A stretch of 64,000 bases of DNA from CAYPNF01 sp964411985. GTDB taxonomy: Bacteria > Verrucomicrobiota > Verrucomicrobiia > Limisphaerales > J093. The DNA is taken from positions 1 through 64,000 of the forward strand of contig CAYPNF010000022.1 in the NCBI GenBank assembly GCA_964411985.1. Reading direction: 5' to 3'. This document shows positions 26,701-34,589 of this stretch, piece by piece; positions within the stretch are counted from its first letter, which is position 1; each line of letters begins with the position of its first letter. A program made the position numbers and the translations under genes. The notes beneath the pieces were generated by a model, which worked only from the letters and a program-made list of their open reading frames with translations, was not told the DNA's origin and did no database searches.

Positions 26701-27276
26701 GGTTCGTCCATTGAGGGCGCCAACCAAAGCACACTTTCGTTCGACGCGGTCGAGTTCAGCGATGCGGGATCCTACCAACTCCTGGCTACTGGGAACGCCG
26801 ACGCCCTTCTCAGCCCAATGACGGAACTGGTTGTCTACCAGCGAGAGGTTGTTGGCCAAGGAACCATTCAGGTTTCTGTCTCGGAATCCACCAAGACTGT
26901 CGCATTCGAAGCCGTGGCGGGAGAAGGTTGGAGACTGCATCATTGGGAAGGTGGCTTGAGCGGGAGTGAGTTGCGCAAGACATTCGCCTTTAATGTCGCG
27001 CGGCCGACCGTCTTGGCGAGAGCGGTTTTTGTACCTGGTACGACGCCCAGTGTTCCCACCCTTAGCGTTGTTCTGGCCGGTTCCGAGGATTCGATGACTC
27101 TCCGTTGGCCATTGAATCCTGATCAGGCCTTCCAACTCGAGTACAAGAACGATCTTAACGAAGGAACTTGGATTCCTGTGATCACCGGCGTTACCACGAA
27201 CTTAGATACGGCTTCGTTCATCGGTATACGCAACGAAGCACAACGTTTCTATCGCTTGCGATCTACCGCCGAGTAG
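20758..27276 (+). CDS. Giant secreted protein with four RCC1-propeller units
   Basis: 2172 residues with a signal peptide (LLAALLGWAMASPPLQG). The body is four tandem units starting at about residues 30, 536, 1052 and 1581. Each has an opening InlB-B-like repeat with GYRFDHWEGDVP, seven RCC1-type repeats (pattern VVGWG...P...LSNVVAIAAG..HSLAL..DG), an Ig-like segment (YQW...DG...GATN...SGSYRL) and a second GW-LDHWEGG block. I count seven WG-type repeats in every unit (28 in all), enough for four seven-bladed propellers. The C-terminus has a fibronectin-like strand region ending in RFYRLRST. RCC1 propellers bind proteins; bacterial secreted versions are poorly characterised, so the role is unknown but adhesion or surface display fits. 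Confidence 0.82.
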   Translation: MGSSVVGGTVRLLAALLGWAMASPPLQGTTIQVSATPAEHAVVLGGGEYATGTQARLMVGPEVGYRFDHWEGDVPVGQEKTNPLTFEVTSDGALRAVVVLSEDPKEGWFRGGTVVSWGSNGGLKPPVGLSNVVEVATGEGSGLALKSDGKTEQWGWTYGTPPEGQSNLSAVAAGSSHMLALSANGRVVGWGEDDRGQATPPSGLGDVVAIAAGDVHSLALQRGGTVVGWGDRLGGQAKPPRDLSNVVAVAAGYAHSLALRADGSVVGWGWNESGKATPPAELNNVVAIAAGYAHSLALKADGTVVGWGSDGDGRGTPPQGLKNVVGITAGYSHSLALRADGTVVGWGGNWFGQAEPPSGLSNVVSIAAGNVSSLAVTAGDWGLKSAVPRGLVQRQSAPFRLASGFAGASSCPRSYQWYRDGIALAGATNGTLTVDSFAFEDMGSYRLLAADSTRAVLTPPTDVYAYLCEVAGEGRIETLVDQAAGRVFVYAVPTAGWKLDHWEGGLSGTELQKSFVLSQENPSVVARAVFAPAMKITVSASVSGGLVIGSGAYDERREVRVLAAPDMGYRFSHWEGDVPPGMESTNPLLFEPASNCTLRAIMVVSDDPREGWFKGGTVVGWGANAYGQVDPPLGLSNVVEISAGGYHGLALTAEGTVAGWGGTAELKPPSGLSNVISIAAGYGHSLAVRRDGTVLGWGQNRGGFMSFYIGQAVPPEGLSNVVAVAAGDLHSLALKTDGTVVAWGIHGNVFGEFFWPVTPPAGLSHVAAINAGGSLSRALLDDGTAVEWGSGWSGLTDSLVESSNIVAIVPGAILKADGLIVGLGQAVSFLYPLTNIVSISAGCCHGLALTEDGMVGGWVPGVIGANQATVPPPGLSNVVAIAAGSGFSLAITANTWGLRSPASAAMIKGQGDLLELTPKFAGFGDGGRTYQWCRNGTPINGAAARTFHAPVLGSEDSGSYRLIAYDSTKVVLTPATQVFVYQTERVGEGMVKVSVEEVSGTVSFRGVAAPGWRLDHWEGGVSGTEMCKTFSFSKENPSVLARVVFAPAAKAFQVSASVSGHGVVMGVGVIDEGREARLMAAPEVGHRFDHWEGEVIPGQEKLNPLVFPVESDIQVRAVVIPDENLGTGWFQGGRVGVWGSSLAGPYGCYRRCAPPEGLSNAVALAAGDKHGLALRLDGTVASWGDNSYGQVSDPGSGAPVSDLSNIVAVAAGRLQSFALSREGTVTGWGASRFPIKDGGWSSTGPKGLIDITAIAAGGYHCLAVKKDGTILVWADDSRSQVSLAAGVSNVCAVAAGRFHSLALKQDGTVAGWGIQDRGLATPPPSLKNVISVAAGGDHSLALTADGTVVGWGDNSWGQASPPDGLTDVVAIAAGNTHSIALQDDGRLVVWGTNAAGWLKPLPGIVDVVTVGAGVNYSMALSADTWGLESVPSSPVICDGMAPPWMAPRFVGIGAKTRRYQWFCDGKMLDGATNRALNRNLSLPIRPGTYQLAAAVATNAILTPGIDVFTYECEVVGQGAIQVSANPSSLSAQFEAVAAPGWKLDHWEGGLNGSELRKVFAFSSIEPTVLARAIFVPASLVKVSVSALGNGVVLGSGVFDERAIVRLTAAPQVGYRFDHWEGDVPEGQEGVNPLTYEVSSNRVVRAVILPSENPQEGRFRGGKVIGWGSDWRGETTIPPGLDQVVSISAGRAHGLALKADGTVVAWGDNAAGQASSPQGLTNVIAIDAGYAHNLALKADGTVVAWGKHVDSLDQCAELAAPPKNLSNVVAVAAGRSHSLALTASGTVVGWGSDLNWYGQWGGQATPPKLSNIVAIAAGESHSLALTASGTVVGWGDNYYGQATPPANLTNVVAIAAGAFHGVALRADRTTVGWGSLIPGQSTSPPGVSNVVAVDGGGFHSLMLTADGSAVVLGRDYEGPVSPRPACKNVIAVAAGLSFSLALIAEELELLSGSPEFVVSEMLKPVTLTNVMAGGPALQWKLNGSSIEGANQSTLSFDAVEFSDAGSYQLLATGNADALLSPMTELVVYQREVVGQGTIQVSVSESTKTVAFEAVAGEGWRLHHWEGGLSGSELRKTFAFNVARPTVLARAVFVPGTTPSVPTLSVVLAGSEDSMTLRWPLNPDQAFQLEYKNDLNEGTWIPVITGVTTNLDTASFIGIRNEAQRFYRLRSTAE
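20845..27040 (+). repeat. Four tandem units of about 1.5-1.6 kb
   Basis: Unit starts at about 20845, 22363, 23911 and 25497, judged by the recurring VSAS/GVVLG...GYRFDHWEG block. Spacings are about 1517, 1548 and 1586 bases. Nucleotide identity is clearly partial (many codon and amino-acid differences), so the units are old duplications, not an assembly stutter. Confidence 0.8.
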
Positions 27277-27387
27277 CCTTCGAGGCCCTGGGATCCGAAA
27301 TCGTTCATGCTGATCGGAGGGGTGATCCCTTCTGAGGAACCAGCCAAGGTTTGCGAAGGCGGCTTTGGTTACGAGTCTCGAGGTTGT

Positions 27388-28440
27388 CTACGGTAGGAAC
27401 GGATAATCAGTATACCCCTGAGCTCCGGGAGCGAACAAGGCCGATGGATCTGGTTCGTTGAGCGGGGCGTTTTGGCGGAATCGCTTTGGTAAATCCGGGT
27501 TCGCGATGAAGGGGACACCGAAAGCCACCGCATCGGCTTCGCCTGCGGCCAGCACTTGGTTAGCTGTGGTTTGGGTGAATCCCTCGTTTGCAATATAAAC
27601 GCCGCCAAACGCTGCCTTCAACTGTGGCCCGATGCGTTTTTCGCCCAGGGATTCCCGCGCGCAGATAAATGCGAGGCGTCGTTTCCCCAGCTCGCGTGCA
27701 ACGTATCCGAACGTGGCCGAAGGATCGGAATCTCCCATGTCGTGGGCATCACCGCGCGGTGCCAGATGCATCCCTACACGGTCGCTGCCCCATACGGAAA
27801 CCACCGCATCGGTGACTTCCAGCATGAGACGGGCGCGATTCTCCACGGGACCGCCATAGGCATCACTCCGGTGATTGGTTCGGTCTTGCAGGAACTGGTC
27901 GAGTAAGTAGCCGTTGGCTCCATGAATCTCCACCCCGTCGAATCCAGCTTCTTGCGCGTGGATTGCCGCCTGGCTATAGGCAGCGATAATTCCCGGGATT
28001 TCCCCCGCCTCCAAGGCGCGGGGCGTGACGAAGGCCTTCAATGGGCGGACGTGACTCACGTGTCCGTCGGCGGCAATCGGGCTGGGGGCCACCGGGAGCG
28101 CGCCATTGAGGAACATGGGGTCCGAAATGCGTCCAACATGCCAGAGTTGAAGCAAGATGATCCCTCCCGCCCGATGAACCGCCTCGGTCACGAGTCTCCA
28201 GCCTCTCACCTGTTCCGTTGACCAAACTCCCGGAGTATCAGCGTATCCTACACCCATCGGCGTCACCGAGGTTGCTTCCGAAAGGATCAGGCCGGCCGAG
28301 GCCCGCTGCACATAGTACTCCGCCATCAAAGCGTTTGGAATGCGCTCCGTCCCGGCTCGAGCCCGAGTGAGGGGAGCCATGATGATACGGTTAGGCAGGT
28401 TCCAGGCACCGATGCGTATGGGATCGAATAAGGTAGGCAT
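27388..28440 (-). CDS. NADH:flavin oxidoreductase, old yellow enzyme family (NemA-like)
   Basis: A 350-residue FMN TIM-barrel enzyme. N-terminal PTLFDPIRIGAWNLPNRIIMAPLTRARA, the VEIHGANGYLLDQFLQ substrate-binding His/Asn motif and the NHRSDAYGG box place it with NemA/OYE ene-reductases, which reduce electrophilic C=C bonds or nitro groups with NAD(P)H. The ATG at 28440 matches the family N-terminus; a TTG at 28482 would add 14 residues. Length is normal (about 360). It stands alone between the RCC1 giant and a fucosidase; a link to the lipid cluster is not implied by position. Confidence 0.92.
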   Translation of the reverse strand: MPTLFDPIRIGAWNLPNRIIMAPLTRARAGTERIPNALMAEYYVQRASAGLILSEATSVTPMGVGYADTPGVWSTEQVRGWRLVTEAVHRAGGIILLQLWHVGRISDPMFLNGALPVAPSPIAADGHVSHVRPLKAFVTPRALEAGEIPGIIAAYSQAAIHAQEAGFDGVEIHGANGYLLDQFLQDRTNHRSDAYGGPVENRARLMLEVTDAVVSVWGSDRVGMHLAPRGDAHDMGDSDPSATFGYVARELGKRRLAFICARESLGEKRIGPQLKAAFGGVYIANEGFTQTTANQVLAAGEADAVAFGVPFIANPDLPKRFRQNAPLNEPDPSALFAPGAQGYTDYPFLP

Positions 28441-28529
28441 TTTGCGAAGCCGCTGATTATCTCTGGTAGTTTGCTTTGCCAAGGACCTGCGAGGAGTCGA
28501 AAGGAAATCCCTGCGGTCTGCAGGCTCGC

Positions 28530-29912
28530 CTAGTGGGCTGAGAGCGAAACCACGGAGGCGTAGGGGTTCTGAAACGCGGGTTTCAAGGTAATGGTCAGGG
28601 AATCACCTTCGACTTCCAAAGGTAGCGCGGTCCCCCGGGGATCCGCCATCATACTTGCTTTCCCGAATTTGAGACTCTTGACTGGGACTTTGAGCTTGTT
28701 GTCCTTTGGCCAGTCGAAGACATGCAGGTAAAGGTTCCCCTGTTTGGCAGTGATTCGCCCCCAGGGGACAGCCCCCACCGGGTTGGCGGTGGTTCCACGG
28801 ATGGACTTCCCATACTCCTTCATCCATGCCCCCAGCTCCAGGAACCGCACCCGGATGGCTTCGGGGATCGTTCCGTCGGCGGTTGGGCCGGCATTGATCA
28901 GGTAGTTTCCACCTTTGGAGGCGATGTCCACAGTATTGCGGATGAGGTTCTCCGCCGTTTTCCACTTCATATCGTGCTGACTGTACCCCCAAGTCCCGTT
29001 CAGCGTCATGCAGGCTTCCCAGTCGACGCCGGGCAAGCCGGAGGCTGGGATGTGCTGTTCGGGTGTGGTGAAGTCGCCTTTGGTCGTGTCAAAGATGCCC
29101 AGGTTGTCTCCCTCGACATTGGGAGACCAGTAAAGCCGGTTATTCATGATGATCCGGGGTTGGTGCTTCTTGACCAGGTTCATCAACTCTGGCGATCTCC
29201 AGGAGTCGCCTTGGGTTTCCTTGCTGCTCCAATCCCACCATAGCACGTCGATCTTTCCGTAGTTGGAAACGATTTCCTCGACCTGATTATGCAGGAAGGT
29301 TACGTAGCGACTCATGTCCCGTCCCTGATCGGGGTTCGTGATGTTCTTGTTACGCTCATGACGTAGCGGATGGGGAAGCCCCGTTCCGTTCACCAGATAA
29401 TCAGGATGATGCCAATCGATGACGGAATGATAGACGCCGACCCGGAGGCCTTCCTTGCGCAAAGCCTGGACGATCTCTTTGTAAAGGTCGCGTCCCGTAA
29501 AATCCTTGGCATCGAAATCTGTGTACCGGCTGTTGTGGAGCGCGAATCCCTCGTGGTGTTTGCTGGTGAAGACCACATAACTGGCTCCCATGGCCTTGGC
29601 CATCTTGGCCCATTCGGTAGCGAAACCGGGCTTGGGTTTGAAAAGCGGCCGGAGCCGATTGGCATACTCATCCGCTGGAACACCCGCATAGTCCTGAATC
29701 CACTCCACACCGCCCCCGTATTGTTTTCCATCCCAAACCCCTTCAGCGGCGCTGTAGAGCCCCCAATGCACAAACATCCCCAGCCTGGCCTCCCGCCACC
29801 ACTGCATTCGATTTTCGCGCTGCTCTTTGGTTTCTGCCTGTACAGTGAACGTATTAGATATCAGTAAACAGCAGTAGGCTACTACTGCCGATACGGTAAG
29901 CTTGCGGTGCAT
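28530..29912 (-). CDS. Alpha-L-fucosidase, GH29
   Basis: A 460-residue exported enzyme with a signal peptide (VSAVVAYCCLLISNTFTVQA). GH29 features: MFVHWGLYS, the KHHEGFALHNS box (His119, His120) and DVLWWDWS, in which Asp227 matches the GH29 nucleophile aspartate. The C-terminal beta-sandwich is about residues 370-460. It cleaves alpha-L-fucosyl residues from glycans, probably in the periplasm. Start ATG 29912 gives a proper signal peptide. Same strand as the ene-reductase, 89 bases upstream. Divergent from the DUF5069 gene across a 533-base gap. Confidence 0.92.
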   Translation of the reverse strand: MHRKLTVSAVVAYCCLLISNTFTVQAETKEQRENRMQWWREARLGMFVHWGLYSAAEGVWDGKQYGGGVEWIQDYAGVPADEYANRLRPLFKPKPGFATEWAKMAKAMGASYVVFTSKHHEGFALHNSRYTDFDAKDFTGRDLYKEIVQALRKEGLRVGVYHSVIDWHHPDYLVNGTGLPHPLRHERNKNITNPDQGRDMSRYVTFLHNQVEEIVSNYGKIDVLWWDWSSKETQGDSWRSPELMNLVKKHQPRIIMNNRLYWSPNVEGDNLGIFDTTKGDFTTPEQHIPASGLPGVDWEACMTLNGTWGYSQHDMKWKTAENLIRNTVDIASKGGNYLINAGPTADGTIPEAIRVRFLELGAWMKEYGKSIRGTTANPVGAVPWGRITAKQGNLYLHVFDWPKDNKLKVPVKSLKFGKASMMADPRGTALPLEVEGDSLTITLKPAFQNPYASVVSLSAH

Positions 29913-30445
29913 ATTCAATCGGGTTGTTGTTCGCGCCTGCTTCCGCTTTGAACAAGGACACGCGGGCGCTGGATCGAGCATAGACTAACCTGAACTCTGG
30001 CGTTGTGCAACGCCCGGGAGTGCGCAATCTCCGGAAAAAGGGCAGCATGCTGGTTGGGCCACGCGATCGTGTTGCCAGCGCTTAGCGACGAACGTTATTC
30101 CTCATCAAATCACAACTCTTCTCTTGTTTAGCGGACTGCCACTTGCTAGTTTCTCCCCCGTACCCAAGGAAGGAAGGTGCTGTGGGGCGGCGTTTTGGGA
30201 GAAAGGGTGAAGTGGCTGCTCCTTGTTTCGTATTCGCATTGACTGTCGCGTGATTGAGCATCTGGACATCACCGTGTTTACCATCATCCTAGTGTGGTTG
30301 GGATGGGGGATAGTGTTCTGTCTTTCGCTTGCACGCGCTGCCCGAGGAACCTTACCTTCTCCGGTCGGGAGTCATCCTGAACGTACGGATCCGACTGAAA
30401 ACAGACCAGCTACCAAAACTCCGTGAATACGGATGCCCCGGAAAT
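29913..30445. other. Intergenic region, 533 bases
   Basis: Divergent control region between the GH29 and DUF5069 genes. TTGACT at about 30239 is a -35-like hexamer with no convincing -10. I see no supported gene; a TTG-initiated 67-codon frame at 30223-30426 with one hydrophobic run is considered and rejected. Confidence 0.5.
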
Positions 30446-30877
30446 ATGAGTAATCCCGAATTGATCCACCCACGTAGCCCTCGTGAAACCATGTGCGGAT
30501 GGATGCACCTGCCTCGCTTTATCGACAAGATTCGCCTCCACTTGGCGGGCCGGTTGCACCCGGATTACCAACCGAACTTCACAAAGGGATTTGATGAATG
30601 GTGGCTAAAAGCAGCAGGGGTGGAGGCGTCCGTGTTCATGGACGTCGTTCGCGGGAGTATCACCGACGGCCAAGTCGCCGATTGGGTGCGGCAGAACGTC
30701 TGCAAGAGCGAGGCGGAGAAAGCGGCTCACCGGGATCGGATGCTGAACTACCCGCCTGCAGGTGATGAGGCCGGCTTTGCGCGTCTCCAGTCCCGTAAAG
30801 AGGCTGCAGGAATGGGGCATCGGGCCGACGTCCGGACTTTCGTTGACTTTATCGACGCCGACGAGAAGCGCATCTGA
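30446..30877 (+). CDS. DUF5069 domain protein
   Basis: A 143-residue protein of the DUF5069 family, common in Verrucomicrobia. The motif RSPRETMCGWMHLPRFIDKIRLHLAG, then NFTKGFDEWWLKAAGV and ITDGQVADWV, is the family core. Function is unknown. ATG 30446 gives the standard length; the frame stays open upstream. Convergent with lpxI, 26 bases away. Confidence 0.85.
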   Translation: MSNPELIHPRSPRETMCGWMHLPRFIDKIRLHLAGRLHPDYQPNFTKGFDEWWLKAAGVEASVFMDVVRGSITDGQVADWVRQNVCKSEAEKAAHRDRMLNYPPAGDEAGFARLQSRKEAAGMGHRADVRTFVDFIDADEKRI

Positions 30878-30903
30878 GCCAGCCTCCCCGCAAGTGCTAG
30901 TGG

Positions 30904-31725
30904 TCAGGAGGCCGCCACCAGGCTGATCCGGTGTTGCTTGACCAACTGTTCAACTTCCTCCCTTTCCAGCAGGAGGGTCTTCCCGGGCTCAAAAGCGAAG
31001 ATTTGTACTCCAGCCTGCGCACACACTTCGATGGTCTTTTTGCCGACACACGGGACGTCGAAGCGCATATCATGGTTTTCCTTGGCCACCTTGATTGCCA
31101 CAGCACCACCTTTGCCCCCGGCCAGCTCACCTCCCCGAGCCAGGCAGCGGTCCGTTCCCTCGAAACCTTCCACCGCCAGCACTGTGCCCTCCTTGACCAC
31201 TACGGTCTGACCTATCTCCAGGCGGGAAACCTCTTTGGCTATGCGAAGGCCAAATTGAACGTCCTCTGCCTGTTCTTTGGTTAGCGAGCGGCCAAGGCAA
31301 AAGCCCGTCGTCGGCATGATCGGCGTTAGCCAGGGGGTTGGATCGATCAGGCGCACCCCGTCCTTTTCAAGTTCCAAGGCGATTCCGCCAAAAATGGTAT
31401 GCGCGTTCTTCTCCTTGAGCCGAAACAGCAGGGCCATCGCGCGGAAATCAGGACGCACATCAAACAAATTCTTGGGGGCAACCTGCCCCAACATGACACA
31501 CTCTTTGATCCCGCGTGAGGTGAAGGCATCGATCATTTTCCCCAACTGACCTACCTTGAGCCAGATCACCTCGTCGACAAGGGCAGCGAGGTCAGGAGAC
31601 GTCTCGCCCTCAACGGCGGTGGCAACGATGCGTTTCACGCCTTGCTGGCGGGCCAAACGTGCGAAAGTGAGCGGCAAAGAACGGTTTCCCGCGATCAATC
31701 CTATGCTATCTCGAGCAAGATCCAT
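30904..31725 (-). CDS. lpxI: UDP-2,3-diacylglucosamine diphosphatase LpxI
   Basis: A 273-residue protein matching LpxI along its length: IGLIAGNRSLPLTFARLARQQG, LGQVAPKNLFDVRPDFRA, IMPTTGFCLGRSLTKEQAEDVQFG, and GFEGTDRCLARGG..GGAVAIKVAKENHDMRFDVPCVG. It hydrolyses UDP-2,3-diacylglucosamine to lipid X in lipid A synthesis, the LpxH alternative found in many non-gamma-proteobacteria. The ATG at 31725 gives the standard length. Divergent from the exported HNH protein. Confidence 0.93.
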   Translation of the reverse strand: MDLARDSIGLIAGNRSLPLTFARLARQQGVKRIVATAVEGETSPDLAALVDEVIWLKVGQLGKMIDAFTSRGIKECVMLGQVAPKNLFDVRPDFRAMALLFRLKEKNAHTIFGGIALELEKDGVRLIDPTPWLTPIMPTTGFCLGRSLTKEQAEDVQFGLRIAKEVSRLEIGQTVVVKEGTVLAVEGFEGTDRCLARGGELAGGKGGAVAIKVAKENHDMRFDVPCVGKKTIEVCAQAGVQIFAFEPGKTLLLEREEVEQLVKQHRISLVAAS

Positions 31726-31835
31726 GGGCCGACGATAGCGGCTTCGCGCCGGACTTTCCAACGAGGAAATTGGAGGTGGCGCCTTCCTGGAGAATCCTTT
31801 TGACAGTGCGTTGCTTTGGGGATTTGGTGAGTCGG

Positions 31836-32453
31836 ATGGTTCGACGCGCCATAATCAGCCTCCTGGGTGCCCTGGCTTTTCTCATGGCCGGAGGCACATT
31901 GGGTTGGGTGGCTGGGCCACTGGAGGCGGTCTGGGCCGTGCGCTCGCTCAGCGACCCTGCCAAACTTGCCACTTTGGGACATCGGGGTGCTAACCCGCGC
32001 CTCAACAAAATCGTCTTTTGGCTGGCACAAGCGCGGGATCGAGGAATGGAACCGGCCACCGCCCTCCATTTCTCCCAGCTCCTGAACGGTGAACTGCCTG
32101 CTCCTGCGGCCCTGCGATCCACCAACCTCCTGCGTAACGTAAAGATTGCGGATGAGCTGGGGCTGCTAACGCTCGAGAACCAACCCTCCCTGCGCGCAGG
32201 CAAAGCCGCTACGATCACCCAGGGACCTTACCGAGGGCAGCTTGCCGAGGTGGACCACGTTGTCCCCGTCAGCCTCGCCCCAGAAGTCGGGAATGAGCTT
32301 GCGAATTTGGAGTTGATGCCAGCTCCCCTGAACCGGCAGAAATCAGCCCGCATCGGGCCTCGTCAGCTTGCACATGCTGAAGCGATGCAGGCAGCGGGGC
32401 TGTTGAAACCAGGCACGCTGCCCAGAGTGCGGTCGGTTGCCAAGCCTCGCTGA
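31836..32453 (+). CDS. Exported HNH-type protein
   Basis: A 205-residue protein with an N-terminal hydrophobic segment (IISLLGALAFLMAGGTLGWVAG) that reads as a signal or anchor. The C-terminal half contains VDHVVPVSLAPEVGNELANLELMPAPLNRQKSARIG, an HNH/EVDH-type metal-binding motif (Asp140-His141, Asn157, Asn166) like that of HNH nucleases. The GGATGG start context at 31836 was chosen because it starts with a basic MVRR; a longer frame to 31770 is possible. A membrane-exported HNH nuclease may degrade DNA in the periplasm. Convergent with purE, six bases apart. Confidence 0.7.
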   Translation: MVRRAIISLLGALAFLMAGGTLGWVAGPLEAVWAVRSLSDPAKLATLGHRGANPRLNKIVFWLAQARDRGMEPATALHFSQLLNGELPAPAALRSTNLLRNVKIADELGLLTLENQPSLRAGKAATITQGPYRGQLAEVDHVVPVSLAPEVGNELANLELMPAPLNRQKSARIGPRQLAHAEAMQAAGLLKPGTLPRVRSVAKPR

Positions 32454-32459
32454 GTCACC

Positions 32460-32954
32460 TTATACCAGCTTCTCGGCCAGTATCTTTGCCGCCTGTTGAT
32501 CGCGGTAGTCTTTGATTTTTGCCCGAAGCTCGGGGCGCTGGTTTGCCAGAATAGCAATGGCCAGGAGAGCGGCATTGATGGCACCCGCCTTGCCAATGGC
32601 CAGAGTGCCCACCGGTATCCCCGCAGGCATCTGGACGGTCGAGAGCAGTGAGTCCATTCCCTTGAGAGATTGACTTTCCATTGGGACCCCCAGCACGGGC
32701 AGCAGGGTGTGGGCTGCGGTGACCCCCGCGAGGTGGGCCGCACCTCCAGCGGCCGCGATCAGCACTTCCAAGCCGCGGGATTCCGCTGTCGAAACGTACT
32801 CTGCGGCAGCAGCGGGCGTCCGGTGGGCCGAAAGCACCCGGCACTCATTTCCGACCCCAAACTGATTGAGGGTCTCATGGGCGTGACGCATGACTTCCCA
32901 ATCCGATTTGCTCCCCATCAAGATTCCTACGAGGGCTGGTGATGTTTGGCTCAT
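32460..32954 (-). CDS. purE: N5-carboxyaminoimidazole ribonucleotide mutase PurE
   Basis: A 164-residue PurE: VGILMGSKSDWEVM at the N-terminus, VLSAHRTPAAAAEYV, and the IAAAGGAAHLAGVTAAHTLLPVLGVP active-site block. Catalyses conversion of N5-CAIR to CAIR in purine synthesis. Length is normal. No purK neighbour. Start ATG 32954. Confidence 0.95.
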   Translation of the reverse strand: MSQTSPALVGILMGSKSDWEVMRHAHETLNQFGVGNECRVLSAHRTPAAAAEYVSTAESRGLEVLIAAAGGAAHLAGVTAAHTLLPVLGVPMESQSLKGMDSLLSTVQMPAGIPVGTLAIGKAGAINAALLAIAILANQRPELRAKIKDYRDQQAAKILAEKLV

Positions 32955-33127
32955 ATTATGGTCTTTAGTCTTAGTCTCAACGCACTTTTGTGCGAATAAC
33001 CTGGGGCAGGGGCGCGAGATTGTCAAAAATTCTCCTCCCGGTTTCGATTGCTGCCTGTCCCGAGAGTACCTTGCTTACGCAGCCTCGTGAGGATAGAGTG
33101 GGCCCTACTACGACGATCCATCACGAA

Positions 33128-34573
33128 ATGAAAGCTTTAGCTCGTATCCTAGCCGCGCTGGTCATCCCCTTTTTCGGTGATTCAAGGACCCGTGCGGCCG
33201 AGTCTGAGGAGGGTTTCGTGCCCATCTTTGATGGTAGCACTTTTGCAGGTTGGGAGACCCCGGACCACAGTTACTGGAAGATCTCCGACGGAGCCATCGT
33301 CGGGCAAATCACCAAAGAGCACCCGTGCACCGTCAACCAATACCTAGTGTGGAGCGGAGCTGAGGTCGCGGATTTTGAGCTCAAACTCAAGTCCCGGCTG
33401 ACGGGAGAGGGGGCCATCAACAACGGCTTCCAGTTCCGCAGTCGGCTCCTGCCGGATCACGACATCTGCGGGTATCAGATGGACAACAATCTGCAGACAC
33501 CATGGTTGGTAAGGCTCTACGATGAATACGGACGTCACACCCTTGCGCTGCGAGGGGAACGCACGGCCTTTGCGTCCGATGGCAGCCGCACCACCACGAA
33601 GATAGGGGAGGCCGAGGAAGTGCCCTGGTTTCGTCTGGAGGACTGGCACGAGTACCATCTGACATGCGTTGGGCCACGGATCACTCTTAAAGTGGATGGA
33701 CGGTTGGCGGCAGAGGTGGAGGACAACGACTCGCGAAGGTTCGAATCTCAAGGGGTTCTGGCTCTCCAGCTGCATAGCGGCCCCCCCACCCAAGTCGAGT
33801 TCAAGGACATCCGGTTGAAGGTGCTGAGGGAGGCCGCTGCAAAACCGAGGGTATCCCTTTCGGCCCTCGACCGGGAGCGAGAGGCGTTGCAGCGCGAGGC
33901 GGTCGCCTGGTGGCCGTTGGATACCGGCGGACACGGTGCTAAGCCGCGTTTGCGGCATATCCCCGACTGGGAGAAGTTCGAACTGAACGTGCGTTCCGCT
34001 GGGCCAGGGGCGCGTCCAGGGAGCGACGTGGTTCTCCTGGATGGAGCGTATTTTGACGCCGGTCCCGAGCTGCCGGCGGCGGAGGTTGCCTTGACGGTCT
34101 ACTTGCGGGCTCGGGATCCTCGCGGAACCTGGGATGGCGGGCTTTGTGCCAAGGGAGCTACGCCAACCGGGCTCCAATTCCGTCTCTTTGGCTCAGATCT
34201 ATCGGACACCCCAGGCCCTGACATTGGGTTTGAGGTTCGGACTGACCAAGGGCTTTTTAGCGTCAGTTTCCCGGTGACTCTGGTGGAGCCCACTGCATGG
34301 CATGATCTGGCTGGACGCTTTGACGGAAAGACGCTTGAGCTTTTCTGCGATGGCCTTCGGATGGCTGGCAAGCCTTGCACGGGTGTCCTCGTGAAAAATC
34401 GGGAGCCGCTGCTCCTCGGAGCCGAGACCGATGGCGGCAAGGTGGTACGCATCTTTCGCGGAGAAATGGAGGAAGTTGGATTGTGGCGTCGAGCCCTTTC
34501 CTCGCAGGAGCTGATCTTGCTTGCAAGGAAGGAGCCGCTTCCGGGTTGGGAACGACGGCCAGAACCGAAGTGA
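33128..34573 (+). CDS. DUF1080 protein with C-terminal LamG-like domain
   Basis: A 481-residue exported protein with a signal peptide (ALARILAALVIPFFGDSRTRA). Residues about 28-230 are a DUF1080 (3-keto-disaccharide-hydrolase-like) jelly roll: FVPIFDGSTFAGWE, NNGFQFRSRLLPD, GYQMDNN, TQVEFKDIRLK. Residues about 255-470 are a concanavalin/LamG-like fold (AEVALTVYLRARDPRGTWDGGLCAKG, GEMEEVGLWRRALSSQEL). DUF1080 proteins act on 3-keto-sugars or bind glycans; catalysis here is not proven. Convergent with the next glycosidase gene. Confidence 0.82.
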   Translation: MKALARILAALVIPFFGDSRTRAAESEEGFVPIFDGSTFAGWETPDHSYWKISDGAIVGQITKEHPCTVNQYLVWSGAEVADFELKLKSRLTGEGAINNGFQFRSRLLPDHDICGYQMDNNLQTPWLVRLYDEYGRHTLALRGERTAFASDGSRTTTKIGEAEEVPWFRLEDWHEYHLTCVGPRITLKVDGRLAAEVEDNDSRRFESQGVLALQLHSGPPTQVEFKDIRLKVLREAAAKPRVSLSALDREREALQREAVAWWPLDTGGHGAKPRLRHIPDWEKFELNVRSAGPGARPGSDVVLLDGAYFDAGPELPAAEVALTVYLRARDPRGTWDGGLCAKGATPTGLQFRLFGSDLSDTPGPDIGFEVRTDQGLFSVSFPVTLVEPTAWHDLAGRFDGKTLELFCDGLRMAGKPCTGVLVKNREPLLLGAETDGGKVVRIFRGEMEEVGLWRRALSSQELILLARKEPLPGWERRPEPK

Positions 34574-34589
34574 CGCTGCCTCGATCGAG

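Noticed and set aside
20845..27040. Four similar units as a possible assembly duplication
   Set aside because: Units differ in length and in many residues, so they are old duplications and not a copied contig.
30223..30426. TTG-initiated 67-codon frame with a hydrophobic run in the 29913-30445 gap
   Set aside because: Weak start, no Shine-Dalgarno sequence, tail of low complexity and Pro/Thr-rich; the single hydrophobic run can arise by chance in GC-rich DNA.
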